DNA from: Sthenelais limicola
Lineage: Eukaryota > Annelida > Polychaeta > Phyllodocida > Sigalionidae
Assembly: GCA_942159475.1 (NCBI GenBank)
Contig: OW804098.1
Coordinates: forward strand, 116,533,225 to 116,597,224
DNA length: 64,000 nucleotides
Reading direction: 5' to 3'
Positions 59,901 through 62,277 of this stretch are shown here, one piece after another (the first letter of the stretch is position 1; each line of letters opens with the position of its first letter). Made by a program: the position numbers and the translations under genes. The notes beneath the pieces are model-generated. The model did no database searches and was not told the origin of the DNA. It worked only from the letters and a program-made list of their open reading frames with translations.

Positions 59901-62067
59901 CCATTTTGGCCATATTTTACTGCCTATTTCGATATGTGGGTGTTTTCCTGGTGCTGAAAATGCTTATGACCATTTTGGTGAATAGTCTGGAGTTCATCTG
60001 TACATTTATTTTTATCATTTGTATTGATTTATGATTTATTATTGGTATTTTTAGTGATTATTATGATTATTTCGACTTAAAAAGTAGAAATATGTAGGAG
60101 TATTTGTTAGTATTAAGTAATATGTTTACTCTGAGCATTGTATTATTGTCACCTGTGGCGACGATGTAATGATAATGTCTAAGAATTGGGGTTTTTTTTT
60201 TACCAAATGCAGATATCTTTTAAATAATATGAATGATAGAATAATAGACAATAGAATAACTAATTATATATTAAATATAAATTGTGGAGGGATTCCATTA
60301 TGTTACAGAAGAACTCACAAAATTTTAAACCTATTTGGGGAAAGTAAAATGTAAGGAAATTATAAATATTGACAGTTTATTTATTGTGAACCTTTAAGGA
60401 ATATTCTAATGAAATTATTGTATGTATTTAGCTTTGCTTTGACTAAACTTAGATCCGCCTATAGGTTTAGCCAGAGCTATACATACATGTGTCTAGGGGA
60501 AAATGTTTTTTGACGATTTGATTTGTATGTATACTAACTCTATTATAGGATGCTCTTATGTCTGAAAACGCTAGAAACGATGAGTTTCTGAAAAGGTAAT
60601 AGGTGTGGGGGGGGGGGAGGGGGGTTCTGGTAGGTCTGAGAAGCAACAATTTTGATTTTCTCCACCTATATTTGGTATATTTAATTATATGGTATAATAG
60701 CTAGAAATAGTAAATTAATGTACATTTTTATTTTTGAATTAATACATTCCCGTTCGGATGATTGCATTTAATCTCATTCTACATACTTCATATTGCGGAT
60801 ATATTTAGTTCAATACCTTTCCTATGTTGAAAATATATCGCCGAGAGTTTGGTAGAGTCTGGAGATTGATGCTTTGCTAATATATATATGTAGAAATATG
60901 ACCAGAAATGTCCATACAGTCTTAAATCAAAAGTCACATATAAAATCGCATATAAGTTATCACTAGGGCTCGCAAGGTTTATAGAGCAATGATAGTTTTA
61001 TTTATTTATTCATTTATTCATCTATTTATTTATTTTACACTATAATGAGCAATTCCACCAATTGGTCGTCATTTGGCAATCCAGGGCTGAAAATTCATAA
61101 TTTTTTTGAATTGCTTCTATTGATTTATCTTTTTCCGTGCATAAACTAGACATGTTGCTGATATTATAGATGAAATTGGGAAGGTTAATAACGAATATTG
61201 TAGTCAGGGCAGCTTCGTGGAGTCTGTGAGGGGAACTAGGCGGTAATTAATAATGTGTTAATCCTACCAATGGTAAATTGAATTTAGATAGAAATAAATA
61301 AAACAAATATGCACATAATGTATTGAACTATTGTGTGCTTGATAGGTCTCGACATAAGGGTTTAAGTTCTTTTTAAAATATATATTTCAAATTAATATAT
61401 CTGGTATTATCAAGGAGAATTTGGTAGAGTCTGGAGATCGATGCTCGATATATATGTCGAGATATGACCAGAAATATCCATACACTAATGAATCAAAAGC
61501 CTGGTGGTCCCTAGGGGGACCGTCCAACGTACAAGTGGATACCATGAACCGTCGGTCAGTACCACCCATGTAACCGTCCAACGGTTACATGGGTGGCTCT
61601 TTTTGACGTGCACGTTGAGTACCGAGGACGGTCAAGAGCGATGGTCAAAAGTGGCCATCGGTGGTAACGGTTTGACCGACCCCTCTGGACCCTCTTGACG
61701 GTCGGTAAAACCGACGTGTAAGTGGATACCCCACTTTATACGTCCTTATTTGTATGTGGAGGACCTGCCCAAATCCATTCTTATGATGACTTCACTTATT
61801 ATTGCTCACTGGCAGCTGTCTTCACTCGACTGTCTCTACTTCAAATTCTTGTATTTGTATAACATATAACAGCAGCAGCAGAATATAGATAAATGCCGTC
61901 CTATAAGTCATGAGTAAATTTGGTAAGATTTTGTTAGACATAATAGCTGAGAATACAGCTTTAAGTGCAGCTAACACTTTTTAACAAAATTGAATGATAA
62001 TGTTTCCATTTTTCAGATCCCAGTACCCGAGCCTGGCACCTACAAACCATGGACTGTGCAACTGTAA
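12695..62067 (+). CDS. XDH: XDH gene B, whole locus of 34 coding exons (frameshifted as assembled)
   Basis: Xanthine dehydrogenase-like molybdo-flavoenzyme. Coding exons sum to 4181 bp; without a 14-bp duplication in exon 16 they sum to 4167 bp, or 1388 residues (usual family size about 1330-1360). Domains: N-terminal 2Fe-2S (Cys52, 57, 60, 82), second 2Fe-2S (Cys122, 125, 157, 159), a linker with LPNG repeats (residues 199-223), FAD domain ([32 protein letters not shown]) and Mo domain. Pocket residues by offset +54 from bovine XOR: Gln821 (Q767), Gln856 in place of Glu802, Lys934 in place of Arg880, Arg966/Phe968 (R912/F914), Phe1063 (F1009); catalytic Glu1320 (E1261). The NAD motif suggests a dehydrogenase. 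The Gln and Lys changes suggest an altered substrate range. Exon 16 breaks the frame, so the copy may be a null allele, a pseudogene or an assembly error. Introns are full of MITEs. Confidence 0.9.
12794..13030. mobile_element. family B MITE (copy 3), just downstream of gene B exon 1
   Basis: GGGTCAGATTTTCAGAAAAT to TTTTCTGAAAATCTGACCC, 237 bp, starting 31 bp after the end of exon 1. Confidence 0.9.
13040..13347. mobile_element. family A MITE, degraded copy
   Basis: GTGTCACAGGATAGTCGCAT at the left, and TTCGCGACTTATGACCCATT then ATGAAACACATC at the right, with family internal sequence (AGCTGTCCTAAAGTTTACCA, ATCATTGGAATCCGCTTGAT). Confidence 0.7.
13573..13792. mobile_element. family B MITE (copy 4)
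   Basis: GGGACAGATTTTCAGAAAAT to TTTTCTGAAAATCTGACCC, about 220 bp, same orientation as copy 2. A partial right end of another copy follows at 13960-14046 (GGCGAATTGTACATTTTCTG). Confidence 0.85.
14078..14460. mobile_element. repeat D, copy 2
   Basis: CCTCAGATCAGATCAGAATG, then GGTATGTCAGCC, TATCCCTGCCTAGAACTC, GAGGCTTTCCCTTCGCTGGA. It aligns over about 200 bp with 15425-15620. A short palindromic piece (CAATCTACAACGTTATTTTG / ACGCAACGTTGTAAGTG) is at 14370-14440. Confidence 0.6.
15425..15660. mobile_element. repeat D, copy 3
   Basis: CCTCAGATCAGATAAGAATG, then GGTATGTCAGCCTACC and GGCTTTCCCTTTGCTGGA, followed by TGTGTTTATTTTCGGCGAAA, a motif also at 29905-29945. Confidence 0.6.
15889..16034. 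repeat. long imperfect palindrome (~64-bp arms)
   Basis: Left arm 15889-15952 and right arm 15966-16034 pair with few mismatches and small gaps. Cores are GATGGATCTAGCATGA / CATGCTAGATCCATC and TTTTTCCGTTTTTCC / GGAAAAACGGAAAAA. Loop 13 nt. No open frame. Confidence 0.85.
16822..17077. repeat. 52-bp minisatellite, left block (~5 units)
   Basis: Units of CAGTCTAGGCTCAGAGTTGA and GAGAGTCCCTACAAACTGAG. The main block of the same unit lies 3.8 kb further on at 20881-21800; a lone diverged unit is at 22752-22805. Confidence 0.9.
17101..19190 (-). mobile_element. 5'-truncated non-LTR retrotransposon (LINE) with 11-bp TSD
   Basis: Minus-strand insertion of about 2.07 kb. Its 3' A-tail appears as T-runs from 17112. 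TCACTGACATT flanks both ends (17101-17111 and 19180-19190) as target duplication. Reading minus from about 19179 to 17388, it encodes the end of a reverse transcriptase palm ([10 protein letters not shown]), a thumb-like region ([13 protein letters not shown]) and a C-terminal zinc-knuckle-like zf-RVT motif ([17 protein letters not shown]). A stop and a ~280-bp 3' UTR follow. Endonuclease and most of the RT are missing, so it is dead. The frame is otherwise intact over ~600 codons, which points to a young insertion. The antisense open frame extends past 19179 into the host repeat, adding some 30 residues that do not belong to the element. Clade L1/Tx1-like is a guess. Confidence 0.9.
17388..19179 (-). 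pseudogene. LINE ORF2 C-terminal fragment (partial RT, zf-RVT)
   Basis: Uninterrupted minus-strand reading frame inside the LINE, ending at a TAA complement at 17388-17390. FADD is the catalytic Asp pair of the RT active site. The remaining ~550 residues are the usual post-RT region with basic and Trp-rich stretches, then Cys/His residues around 17775-17826. Fingers and the N-terminal palm are absent, so it cannot be active alone. Confidence 0.88.
19191..19265 (-). mobile_element. repeat D copy split by the LINE
   Basis: CTTATCTGATCT then AGTCTAGACTGAACGG matches the antisense repeat D copy at 943-990. Its other half (CATCCAATCACTGACAT) is at 17094-17110 on the far side of the LINE. Confidence 0.65.
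19518..20660. repeat. minisatellite of CCTTCCCCTTAGAG-type units
   Basis: About 1.1 kb of 13-14-bp units AGAGCCTTCCCCTT with interspersed GGACTTCCCCTTA variants; the first ~300 bp has a longer form (CTTCCTCCTAGGACTTCCCC). Flanked at both ends by GACAGAGGATGACAG (19505, 20648), which suggests a higher-order duplication. Confidence 0.95.
20881..21800. repeat. 52-bp minisatellite, main block (~17-18 units)
   Basis: Units of about 50-52 bp: CAGTCTAGGCTCAGAGTTGA, GAGAGTCCCTACAAACTGAG and a variable GCAATGCCTCTC / CAAAGTTTGTC segment. The two segment variants alternate in places, giving a two-unit higher-order pattern between 21330 and 21500. Confidence 0.95.
21841..22205. mobile_element. family A MITE (reverse orientation)
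   Basis: ACAGGAAAATGAGTCATAAA at the left; internal CCATCATTGGAATCAGCTTG ATCTC; degraded right end GCGACCTCTGTAACACATCA. It lies in intron 1, 350 bp upstream of exon 2. Confidence 0.8.
22553..22610 (+). CDS. XDH: XDH gene B exon 2
   Basis: 58 bp encoding [19 protein letters not shown] plus one base. It matches the family segment V.E.NADPETTLLAYLRRK. Acceptor gtttacag, donor gtatcc. It lies alone between two ~9-kb introns, and its phases fit exons 1 and 3 exactly. Confidence 0.9.
22905..23175. mobile_element. two adjacent foldbacks (22905-23097 and 23098-23175)
   Basis: ACTTAGACCCGGTTTGGTCA GATTC (22905-22929) pairs with 23073-23097. Immediately after, GCATTAATACC...GGATGGTCTAAGT (23098-23130) pairs with 23143-23175. 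Both arms share CTTAGAC, so the second may be an end duplication of the first element. Confidence 0.7.
23345..23707. mobile_element. family C MITE (copy 2)
   Basis: ATAGGGGAGTTGCATATACC to CATGCAAGTCCCCTATTG, with AATGCATGATGGGAAATATG inside. Confidence 0.85.
23742..24304. mobile_element. family A MITE carrying a poly(A) retrocopy
   Basis: TGATGTGCTTCAGGAAAATG at the left, ATTTTCCTGAAACACATCTC at the right. Between 23821 and 23967 lies foreign DNA that ends CCTAAATAAAAAAA with a 27-A run, i.e. a polyadenylation signal fused to a tail. After it the MITE resumes at CCGATTCCAA. Confidence 0.8.
24313..24425. repeat. hairpin with CTGCTGGAGCA / TGCTCCAGCAG arms
   Basis: AAAGGATTAAAGACC...CTGCTGGAGCAGTG pairs imperfectly with CAATGCTCCAGCAGGCC...GGTTATTAATCCTTT. 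A partial copy lies at 7690-7745. Confidence 0.6.
24880..25375. mobile_element. family A MITE, long variant
   Basis: TTGAGGAAAAAGAGTCAAAA GTCGCAAAA at the left and TTTAGCGATTTGTGACTCAT at the right. The internal part includes a partial tandem repeat (AATACACAGTCTTG at 25133 and 25212). Confidence 0.75.
25679..26208 (-). mobile_element. SINE-like insertion with AACCAGATT target duplication
   Basis: AACCAGATT occurs at 25679-25687 and 26200-26208 around the insertion that splits the inverted repeat. The insert starts with TTTAGATTTAGATTTAGAAA (reverse of a TCTAAA-type tail) and carries an antisense T-arm-like GGGGGGCTTGAATCCTCCC. It also holds long G runs at 25963-25992. Confidence 0.7.
26620..26702. 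repeat. GGGAGG-rich simple repeat
   Basis: Purine-only tract made of GGGAGG and GGAAGGG units on the + strand, directly after a family A fragment (26400-26620). Confidence 0.9.
27243..27312. repeat. (TACA)n microsatellite
   Basis: About 17 units of CATA/TACA with two CGTA interruptions. Confidence 0.95.
27616..27964. mobile_element. family C MITE (copy 3)
   Basis: ATAGGGGATTTACATTGCCA to GCTATGCAAATCACCTATT, ~349 bp. Confidence 0.85.
28552..28961. mobile_element. family A MITE, full-length copy
   Basis: GAGATGTGTTTCAGGAAAAT to ATTTTCCTGAAACACATCAC, 410 bp, with the standard internal order (GATTCCAATGATAGTAAACA, TTTCTGGGGGTCAATAAACA, CTGAAATTTGATACATCGAT). Confidence 0.9.
29600..29671 (+). 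other. tRNA-Gly(CCC)-like pseudogene or SINE head
   Basis: TAGTCTAGAGGTAAGATG resembles an A box. TGCTTGACTCCCAATCAGCA folds as an anticodon arm with loop CTCCCAA (CCC). TGGGGATTCAAATCCCA is a T-arm. The acceptor stem does not pair, so it is not a working tRNA. Confidence 0.5.
30791..31206. mobile_element. family A MITE, full-length copy
   Basis: TATGTGATGTGTTTCAGGAA to TTTTCCTGGAACACATCACA TATG. A CATATG half lies at each end. Confidence 0.9.
31298..31347. mobile_element. family C MITE fragment
   Basis: GCATGCACTGCAACAGACAT and GGCATATGCAAATCCCCCCT, the right terminus only, 65 bp before exon 3. Confidence 0.6.
31413..31509 (+). CDS. XDH: XDH gene B exon 3, first 2Fe-2S cluster
   Basis: 97 bp. 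It encodes [20 protein letters not shown] and [12 protein letters not shown]. Cys52, Cys57 and Cys60 ligate the plant-type 2Fe-2S cluster. Acceptor aacctag is chosen because its phase joins exon 2 (AAC T|TG); the upstream ATG at 31382 is not needed. Donor gtatcc. Confidence 0.93.
31919..32027 (+). CDS. XDH: XDH gene B exon 4
   Basis: 109 bp encoding [27 protein letters not shown] and KLHPIQ. Cys82 is the fourth ligand of the first iron-sulfur cluster. Acceptor ctatag, donor gtaggt. Confidence 0.94.
32304..32430 (+). CDS. XDH: XDH gene B exon 5, second 2Fe-2S cluster
   Basis: 127 bp encoding [29 protein letters not shown] and EAFQ(G). Cys122 and Cys125 are the CGFC ligands of the second cluster. 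Donor gtaggt. Confidence 0.95.
32431..34608. other. intron 5 of gene B
   Basis: 2.2 kb. It holds the minus-strand frame at 33275-33697 described separately and a (TATATG)n block at 34078-34108. I see nothing else that can be named. Confidence 0.6.
33230..33697 (-). pseudogene. retroelement-like ORF fragment with terminal CGAAACGTCGG motif
   Basis: Minus-strand frame of 140 codons ([20 protein letters not shown] start; a possible coiled-coil segment [19 protein letters not shown] near residues 25-43). It runs into TTGATAAAGGTTCTATGTTG ACCGAAACGTCGGAACC. Such GAAACGTCGG tails are seen after the ORF of some retroelements, notably Penelope-like ones. No GIY-YIG or RT motif is visible. Identity uncertain. 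Confidence 0.4.
34609..34895 (+). CDS. XDH: XDH gene B exon 6, cluster II end and LPNG-repeat linker
   Basis: 287 bp, the longest exon. [18 protein letters not shown] gives Cys157 and Cys159. The linker to the FAD domain contains five 15-bp units (34743-34817) encoding [25 protein letters not shown]. This is an expansion in a region that is variable and disordered in the family. Donor gtaatg. Confidence 0.93.
34743..34817 (+). repeat. 15-bp coding minisatellite (5 units) in exon 6
   Basis: CTGCCTAATGGGGCC / GAC units encode LPNG(A/D). Located in the linker between the second Fe-S domain and the FAD domain, where length change is tolerated. Confidence 0.95.
35233..35289 (+). CDS. XDH: XDH gene B exon 7
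   Basis: 19 codons, [19 protein letters not shown], matching the [14 protein letters not shown] start of the FAD domain. Acceptor atttccag, donor gtaagt. Confidence 0.95.
35855..35996 (+). CDS. XDH: XDH gene B exon 8, FAD domain
   Basis: 142 bp. It encodes [20 protein letters not shown], then [20 protein letters not shown] and VG. The GNTEVG turn binds FAD pyrophosphate in the family. Donor gtatgt. Confidence 0.95.
36645..36812 (+). CDS. XDH: XDH gene B exon 9, FAD domain
   Basis: 168 bp encoding [37 protein letters not shown] and RAAVEEQP. Phases 1 and 1 fit the neighbours. Acceptor gattacag, donor gtaagg. Confidence 0.95.
37026..37102 (+). CDS. XDH: XDH gene B exon 10, FAD domain
   Basis: 77 bp encoding [20 protein letters not shown] and IRNVA; matches F.GVLEQLRWFAGKQVKSVAS. 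Donor gtgagt. Confidence 0.95.
37565..37658 (+). CDS. XDH: XDH gene B exon 11, FAD domain
   Basis: 94 bp encoding [20 protein letters not shown] and [24 protein letters not shown] is the FAD-binding signature of XDH and AOX. Donor gtaagg. Confidence 0.95.
38089..38495. mobile_element. family A MITE, full length, opposite orientation
   Basis: GTGATCCGTTTCAGGAAAAT to ATTTTCCTGAAACACATCAC in intron 11; the internal order is the reverse of copies such as 28552-28961. Confidence 0.9.
38539..38651 (+). CDS. XDH: XDH gene B exon 12, FAD/NAD domain
   Basis: 113 bp encoding [20 protein letters not shown] and [14 protein letters not shown]. The GYRKT motif carries the Tyr that contacts NAD in bovine XDH. 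The exon starts about 44 bp after the end of a family A MITE. Confidence 0.95.
38652..39277. other. intron 12 of gene B
   Basis: No coding or named repeat seen; moderately GC-rich for the window between 38690 and 39080. Confidence 0.5.
39278..39462 (+). CDS. XDH: XDH gene B exon 13, NAD-site loop
   Basis: 185 bp. [19 protein letters not shown] matches the XDH RREDDIA loop that binds NAD; aldehyde oxidases lack this acidic motif. It continues with [18 protein letters not shown]. Acceptor gtttcag, donor gtaaga. Confidence 0.95.
39814..39985 (+). CDS. XDH: XDH gene B exon 14, end of FAD domain
   Basis: 172 bp encoding [34 protein letters not shown] and [12 protein letters not shown]. The donor GT at 39986 is assumed, giving phase 0 after NNNIG. 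The next exon must then start at 40838. Confidence 0.88.
40005..40327. mobile_element. TIR element with ATACATAGATTTCAC...GACGTCAC ends
   Basis: ATACATAGATTTCACATGAC GTCAC (40008-40032) pairs with the region 40301-40325 (GTGACGTCAGTGAAATCTAT GTAT). A related end is at 63648-63675. Lies in intron 14 directly after exon 14. Confidence 0.65.
40328..40570. mobile_element. 48-bp perfect inverted repeat, 147-bp spacer
   Basis: 40328-40375 is the exact reverse complement of 40523-40570 (inner ends CAATCAGCAACCAACA-like: AATCAGCAACCAACA / TGTTGGTTGCTGATT). The spacer is T/A-rich. No open frame. It abuts the previous element. Confidence 0.9.
40838..41042 (+). CDS. XDH: XDH gene B exon 15, linker and start of Mo domain
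   Basis: 205 bp if the acceptor is tttaaag (phase 0), giving [13 protein letters not shown]; the better-looking acceptor catcag at 40847 would break phase with exon 14. The rest encodes [20 protein letters not shown] and [14 protein letters not shown], the conserved start of the Mo domain. Donor gtttgt. The 3' two thirds are certain and the first few codons are not. Confidence 0.82.
41054..41276. mobile_element. family A MITE, internally deleted
   Basis: GTGATGTTTTATAGACAAAT at the left and ATTTTCCTGGAACACATCAC at the right; 223 bp, about half the usual length. Confidence 0.8.
41311..41650. mobile_element. family C MITE (copy 4)
   Basis: AATAGAGGACTTGCATGTGC to GGCTATACAAATCCCCTATT, ending 15 bp before exon 16. 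Confidence 0.88.
41665..41857 (+). CDS. XDH: XDH gene B exon 16 (14-bp duplication, frameshift)
   Basis: Encodes [40 protein letters not shown] and [12 protein letters not shown]. The unit GATCTTTGCATCTA is present twice in tandem (41825-41838, 41839-41852). With one unit the exon would be 179 bp, end EEIFASKK in phase 0 and join exon 17. With two it is 193 bp, ends in phase 2, and reaches TGA seven codons into exon 17. No alternative donor that rescues the frame is visible. Confidence 0.88.
41825..41852 (+). repeat. 14-bp tandem duplication in exon 16
   Basis: GATCTTTGCATCTA twice in direct tandem; causes the frameshift described for exon 16. Confidence 0.97.
41918..42325. mobile_element. 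family A MITE, diverged
   Basis: TGTTTCTGGAAAATCAGTCA CAAGTCG to TTATGACTCATTTTTCTGTA, reverse orientation, in intron 16. Confidence 0.8.
42326..43133. other. intron 16 remainder
   Basis: AT-rich; 42710-42920 is more GC-rich and open on the minus strand (69 codons), but I recognise no domain. Confidence 0.45.
43134..43253 (+). CDS. XDH: XDH gene B exon 17
   Basis: 40 codons in phase 0, [20 protein letters not shown] then [16 protein letters not shown]. It matches [20 protein letters not shown].AA. of the family. Acceptor attgtag, donor gtaaga. Confidence 0.93.
43588..43955. mobile_element. TIR element with ends AAATAGGTGTGTTTCCGATTTA
   Basis: 22-bp exact terminal pair at 43601-43622 and 43917-43938. 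With flanking TTAGGCCAACAAAAA / TTTTTTTTTTGCCTTA the TIR reaches ~35 bp. Internal T and G runs. Related remnants near 6404-6660. Confidence 0.8.
44068..44289 (+). CDS. XDH: XDH gene B exon 18, Moco-binding
   Basis: 74 codons. It encodes [33 protein letters not shown] and [14 protein letters not shown]. The Gln of SSCQS aligns with bovine Gln767, which contacts the Mo=O group. Donor gtgagg. Confidence 0.94.
44490..44690. mobile_element. foldback rich in TTTCACCGGTCC motifs
   Basis: CAGACATGGCGAAAAC (44496) pairs with GTTTTGCCATGTCTG (44667). Between them TTTCACCGGTCC and variants recur five times. Confidence 0.6.
44739..45152. mobile_element. family A MITE, full length, CGGATC-type ends
   Basis: TATGTGATCCGTTTTAGGAA and the mirror TTCCTAAAACGGATCACATA; 414 bp in intron 18. 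Ends differ from the GATGTGTTTCAGG subtype. Confidence 0.9.
45194..45257 (+). CDS. XDH: XDH gene B exon 19
   Basis: 64 bp encoding [20 protein letters not shown] and I; matches VAKMLGVPANRIVVRVKR. Its intron 5' side holds a full family A MITE. Confidence 0.94.
45604..45673 (+). CDS. XDH: XDH gene B exon 20, Glu802 position changed to Gln
   Basis: 70 bp encoding [20 protein letters not shown] and AAV. The family motif is GGGFGGKE; here Gln856 replaces the Glu (bovine 802) that hydrogen-bonds the purine substrate. Acceptor cacacag, donor gtatgg. Confidence 0.94.
45890..45930. repeat. (CTT)n microsatellite
   Basis: TTC/CTT triplets in intron 20; accounts for the Ser- and Phe-rich open frames there. 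Confidence 0.9.
46308..46395 (+). CDS. XDH: XDH gene B exon 21
   Basis: 88 bp encoding [20 protein letters not shown] and RHPFLSKYK. It matches the strongly conserved [23 protein letters not shown] of XDH. Donor gtatgt. Confidence 0.95.
46396..47721. other. intron 21 with LINE/SINE 3'-end remnants and a family A fragment
   Basis: T-run followed by CATAAATCTTTATTTCTGTG at 46920-46955 looks like an antisense retroelement 3' end; a second, AAAAGGTTTTATTCAACTTA, is at 47213. Family A internal sequence, without intact ends, covers 47400-47640. Confidence 0.5.
47722..47808 (+). CDS. XDH: XDH gene B exon 22
   Basis: 29 codons, [20 protein letters not shown] then GNSHDLSWP. Donor gtaagt. Confidence 0.94.
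47890..48475. mobile_element. family A MITE fragment followed by a full copy up to exon 23
   Basis: A partial copy (47895-48050) precedes the full one, 48054-48475 (GTGAGGTGTTTTAGAAAAAT to ATTTTCCTGAAACACATCAC). The exon 23 acceptor (atatttta|g) begins right at its edge. Confidence 0.88.
48482..48673 (+). CDS. XDH: XDH gene B exon 23, Arg880 position changed to Lys
   Basis: 64 codons. [16 protein letters not shown] has Lys934 where bovine XOR has Arg880 (MERAL). [20 protein letters not shown] is intact (Arg966, Phe968). The exon begins about 7 bp after a family A MITE, so its acceptor lies at the repeat edge. The last ~65 bp plus donor are copied three more times downstream. Confidence 0.95.
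48607..49109 (+). repeat. 4 x 125-bp tandem repeat including the end of exon 23
   Basis: GTATGTTCATGATGGAGTCA recurs at 48609, 48734, 48859 and 48984. Each unit has ~65 bp of exon, donor GTGAGT and ~60 bp of intron (CCATTTATAAGCCTGCCCC). Units are nearly identical. Copies 2-4 lack an acceptor. Confidence 0.97.
49110..50045. other. intron 23 remainder
   Basis: 49530-49690 is a GC-rich island (GCACCCGGGCTACCGCTGGA; CACACGGCCACTGACCCCCT) unlike its surroundings; no gene recognised. Confidence 0.5.
50046..50191 (+). CDS. XDH: XDH gene B exon 24
   Basis: 146 bp encoding [30 protein letters not shown] and [12 protein letters not shown]. It matches VRRKNLYKEGDLTHFN and PRCWEEC of the family. Donor gtgggg. 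Confidence 0.94.
50682..50763 (+). CDS. XDH: XDH gene B exon 25
   Basis: 82 bp encoding [20 protein letters not shown] and TEIFFNQ. Phe1063 aligns with bovine Phe1009, one of two Phe that sandwich the substrate ring. Acceptor ttcaaag, donor gtaaaa. Confidence 0.93.
51060..51264 (+). pseudogene. LINE RT C-terminal fragment (Jockey/CR1-type)
   Basis: Plus-strand frame with [20 protein letters not shown] then [10 protein letters not shown], the typical end of CR1/Jockey/RTE-like ORF2 (F.KS.Y...LWN.LP..I). The rest of the element is not recognisable. In intron 25 of gene B. Confidence 0.75.
52219..52632. mobile_element. family A MITE, full length
   Basis: One end is of the GTGATCCGTTTTAGG subtype and the other of the CCTGAAACACATCAC subtype, so this copy has mixed termini. 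Ends ~29 bp before exon 26. Confidence 0.9.
52661..52756 (+). CDS. XDH: XDH gene B exon 26
   Basis: 32 codons, [20 protein letters not shown] then [24 protein letters not shown] is a Moco-binding signature. It lies about 30 bp after a family A MITE. Confidence 0.95.
53041..53275. mobile_element. family B MITE (copy 6)
   Basis: AGTCAGATTTTCAGAAAATA to TACATTTTCTAAAAATCTAA CCC; ends 13 bp before exon 27, so the polypyrimidine tract is partly MITE-derived. Confidence 0.88.
53289..53417 (+). CDS. XDH: XDH gene B exon 27
   Basis: 43 codons, [20 protein letters not shown] then [18 protein letters not shown]. The exon starts 13 bp after the end of a family B MITE. Its counterpart in gene A is at 1089-1217. 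Confidence 0.95.
53682..54090. mobile_element. family A MITE, full length, reverse orientation
   Basis: AATATGTGATGTGTTTCAGG to TTTTCCTGAAACACATATAT, in intron 27. A partial family B copy follows at 54300-54500. Confidence 0.9.
54614..54688 (+). CDS. XDH: XDH gene B exon 28
   Basis: 25 codons, [20 protein letters not shown] then SWDDW; acceptor ggttgcag, donor gtatgt. Counterpart of 2262-2336 in gene A. Confidence 0.95.
54689..55594. other. intron 28 of gene B
   Basis: No exon or named repeat; short G-run at 55363-55373 in a context (TTTTTAACCATGG) similar to 2930-2945 in gene A. Confidence 0.45.
55595..55647 (+). CDS. XDH: XDH gene B exon 29
   Basis: 53 bp encoding [17 protein letters not shown]; acceptor cttccag, donor gtgagt. 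Counterpart of 2614-2666. Confidence 0.94.
56003..56132 (+). CDS. XDH: XDH gene B exon 30
   Basis: 130 bp encoding [37 protein letters not shown] and DHV. The 3' half is almost identical to gene A, while the first half is diverged. Confidence 0.95.
56409..57090. mobile_element. family C MITE (copy 5) with nested insertion
   Basis: TACAAGGGATTTGTATGTTT to CTATGCAAGTTCCCTATCAG. The element is split between AAATTGCTAGAA at 56480 and its repeat at 56842-56855. Confidence 0.88.
56467..56855 (+). mobile_element. 361-bp retroelement 3' fragment with 14-bp TSD
   Basis: AAAAATTGCTAGAA at 56467-56480 and 56842-56855 flank the insert 56481-56841. The insert has a short plus-strand frame ([20 protein letters not shown], then LKIVEAL, stop near 56648). 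Its 3' part contains CCCTGAAACGGGTTCGTCTC and AATAAAGATC. It may be the end of a Penelope-like or other non-LTR element; class not certain. Confidence 0.78.
57516..57602 (+). CDS. XDH: XDH gene B exon 31
   Basis: 29 codons, [20 protein letters not shown] then GQIEGGFVQ, donor gtcagt. Confidence 0.95.
57627..58010. mobile_element. foldback element around AATGTGGTAC palindrome
   Basis: TATAGAACCTAAATTCGAAT GTGGTAC...GGACACTATTACACTGT (57800-57848) pairs imperfectly with 57912-57958. Outer copies of TAATGACAGTGTGACACT (57637) and TAATAACAGTGTGGCACT (57988) are direct. Confidence 0.6.
58510..58677 (+). CDS. XDH: XDH gene B exon 32
   Basis: 56 codons from [20 protein letters not shown] to KAVYSSK. 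Only a few synonymous changes separate it from gene A exon 5934-6101. Confidence 0.95.
58952..59119 (+). CDS. XDH: XDH gene B exon 33, catalytic Glu
   Basis: 56 codons with [20 protein letters not shown]. Glu1320 is the catalytic base (bovine Glu1261). Ends [11 protein letters not shown], donor gtgagt. Confidence 0.95.
59607..61727. mobile_element. ~2.1-kb non-coding TIR element in intron 33
   Basis: TATCCACTTACACGTCGGTC at the left (59610) and ACCGACGTGTAAGTGGATAC at the right (61706-61725). Subterminal GACGGTC / CGGTCAA motifs recur within ~150 bp of each end. 61562-61596 is a perfect palindrome (CCACCCATGTAACCGT, 3-nt loop). No transposase frame. Confidence 0.8.
61001..61036. repeat. (TTTA)n simple repeat
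   Basis: TTTATTTATTCATTTATTCA and TTTATTTATTTTAC inside the 2.1-kb element. Confidence 0.85.
62017..62067 (+). CDS. XDH: XDH gene B terminal exon 34
   Basis: Sixteen codons [16 protein letters not shown] and TAA. It is separated from exon 33 by a 2.9-kb intron that contains a 2.1-kb TIR element. Confidence 0.95.
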   Translation: MPVPEPGTYKPWTVQL

Positions 62068-62271
62068 TAGTTTGCCTAGCCGCCATCTTGGATCTGGGAG
62101 TCCCTTTGTTTCAGGGAGGTTTGTTACCAAGGAAACCCAGGGAATACATTCCATCTCCATAGAACAATGTGTATTGCTGAACTCCAGTAAATGGCCATGT
62201 GATAACTATGGTGTATTACATAAGTATGTGTTATGACAATGTCATATCACAAGATTTGTATTGGTCAGTAT

Positions 62272-62277
62272 AATAAA
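62272..62277 (+). promoter_or_regulatory. candidate polyadenylation signal of gene B
   Basis: AATAAA 205 bp after the stop codon of gene B, the first canonical signal downstream. Position is plausible for a short 3' UTR; not proven. Confidence 0.5.
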
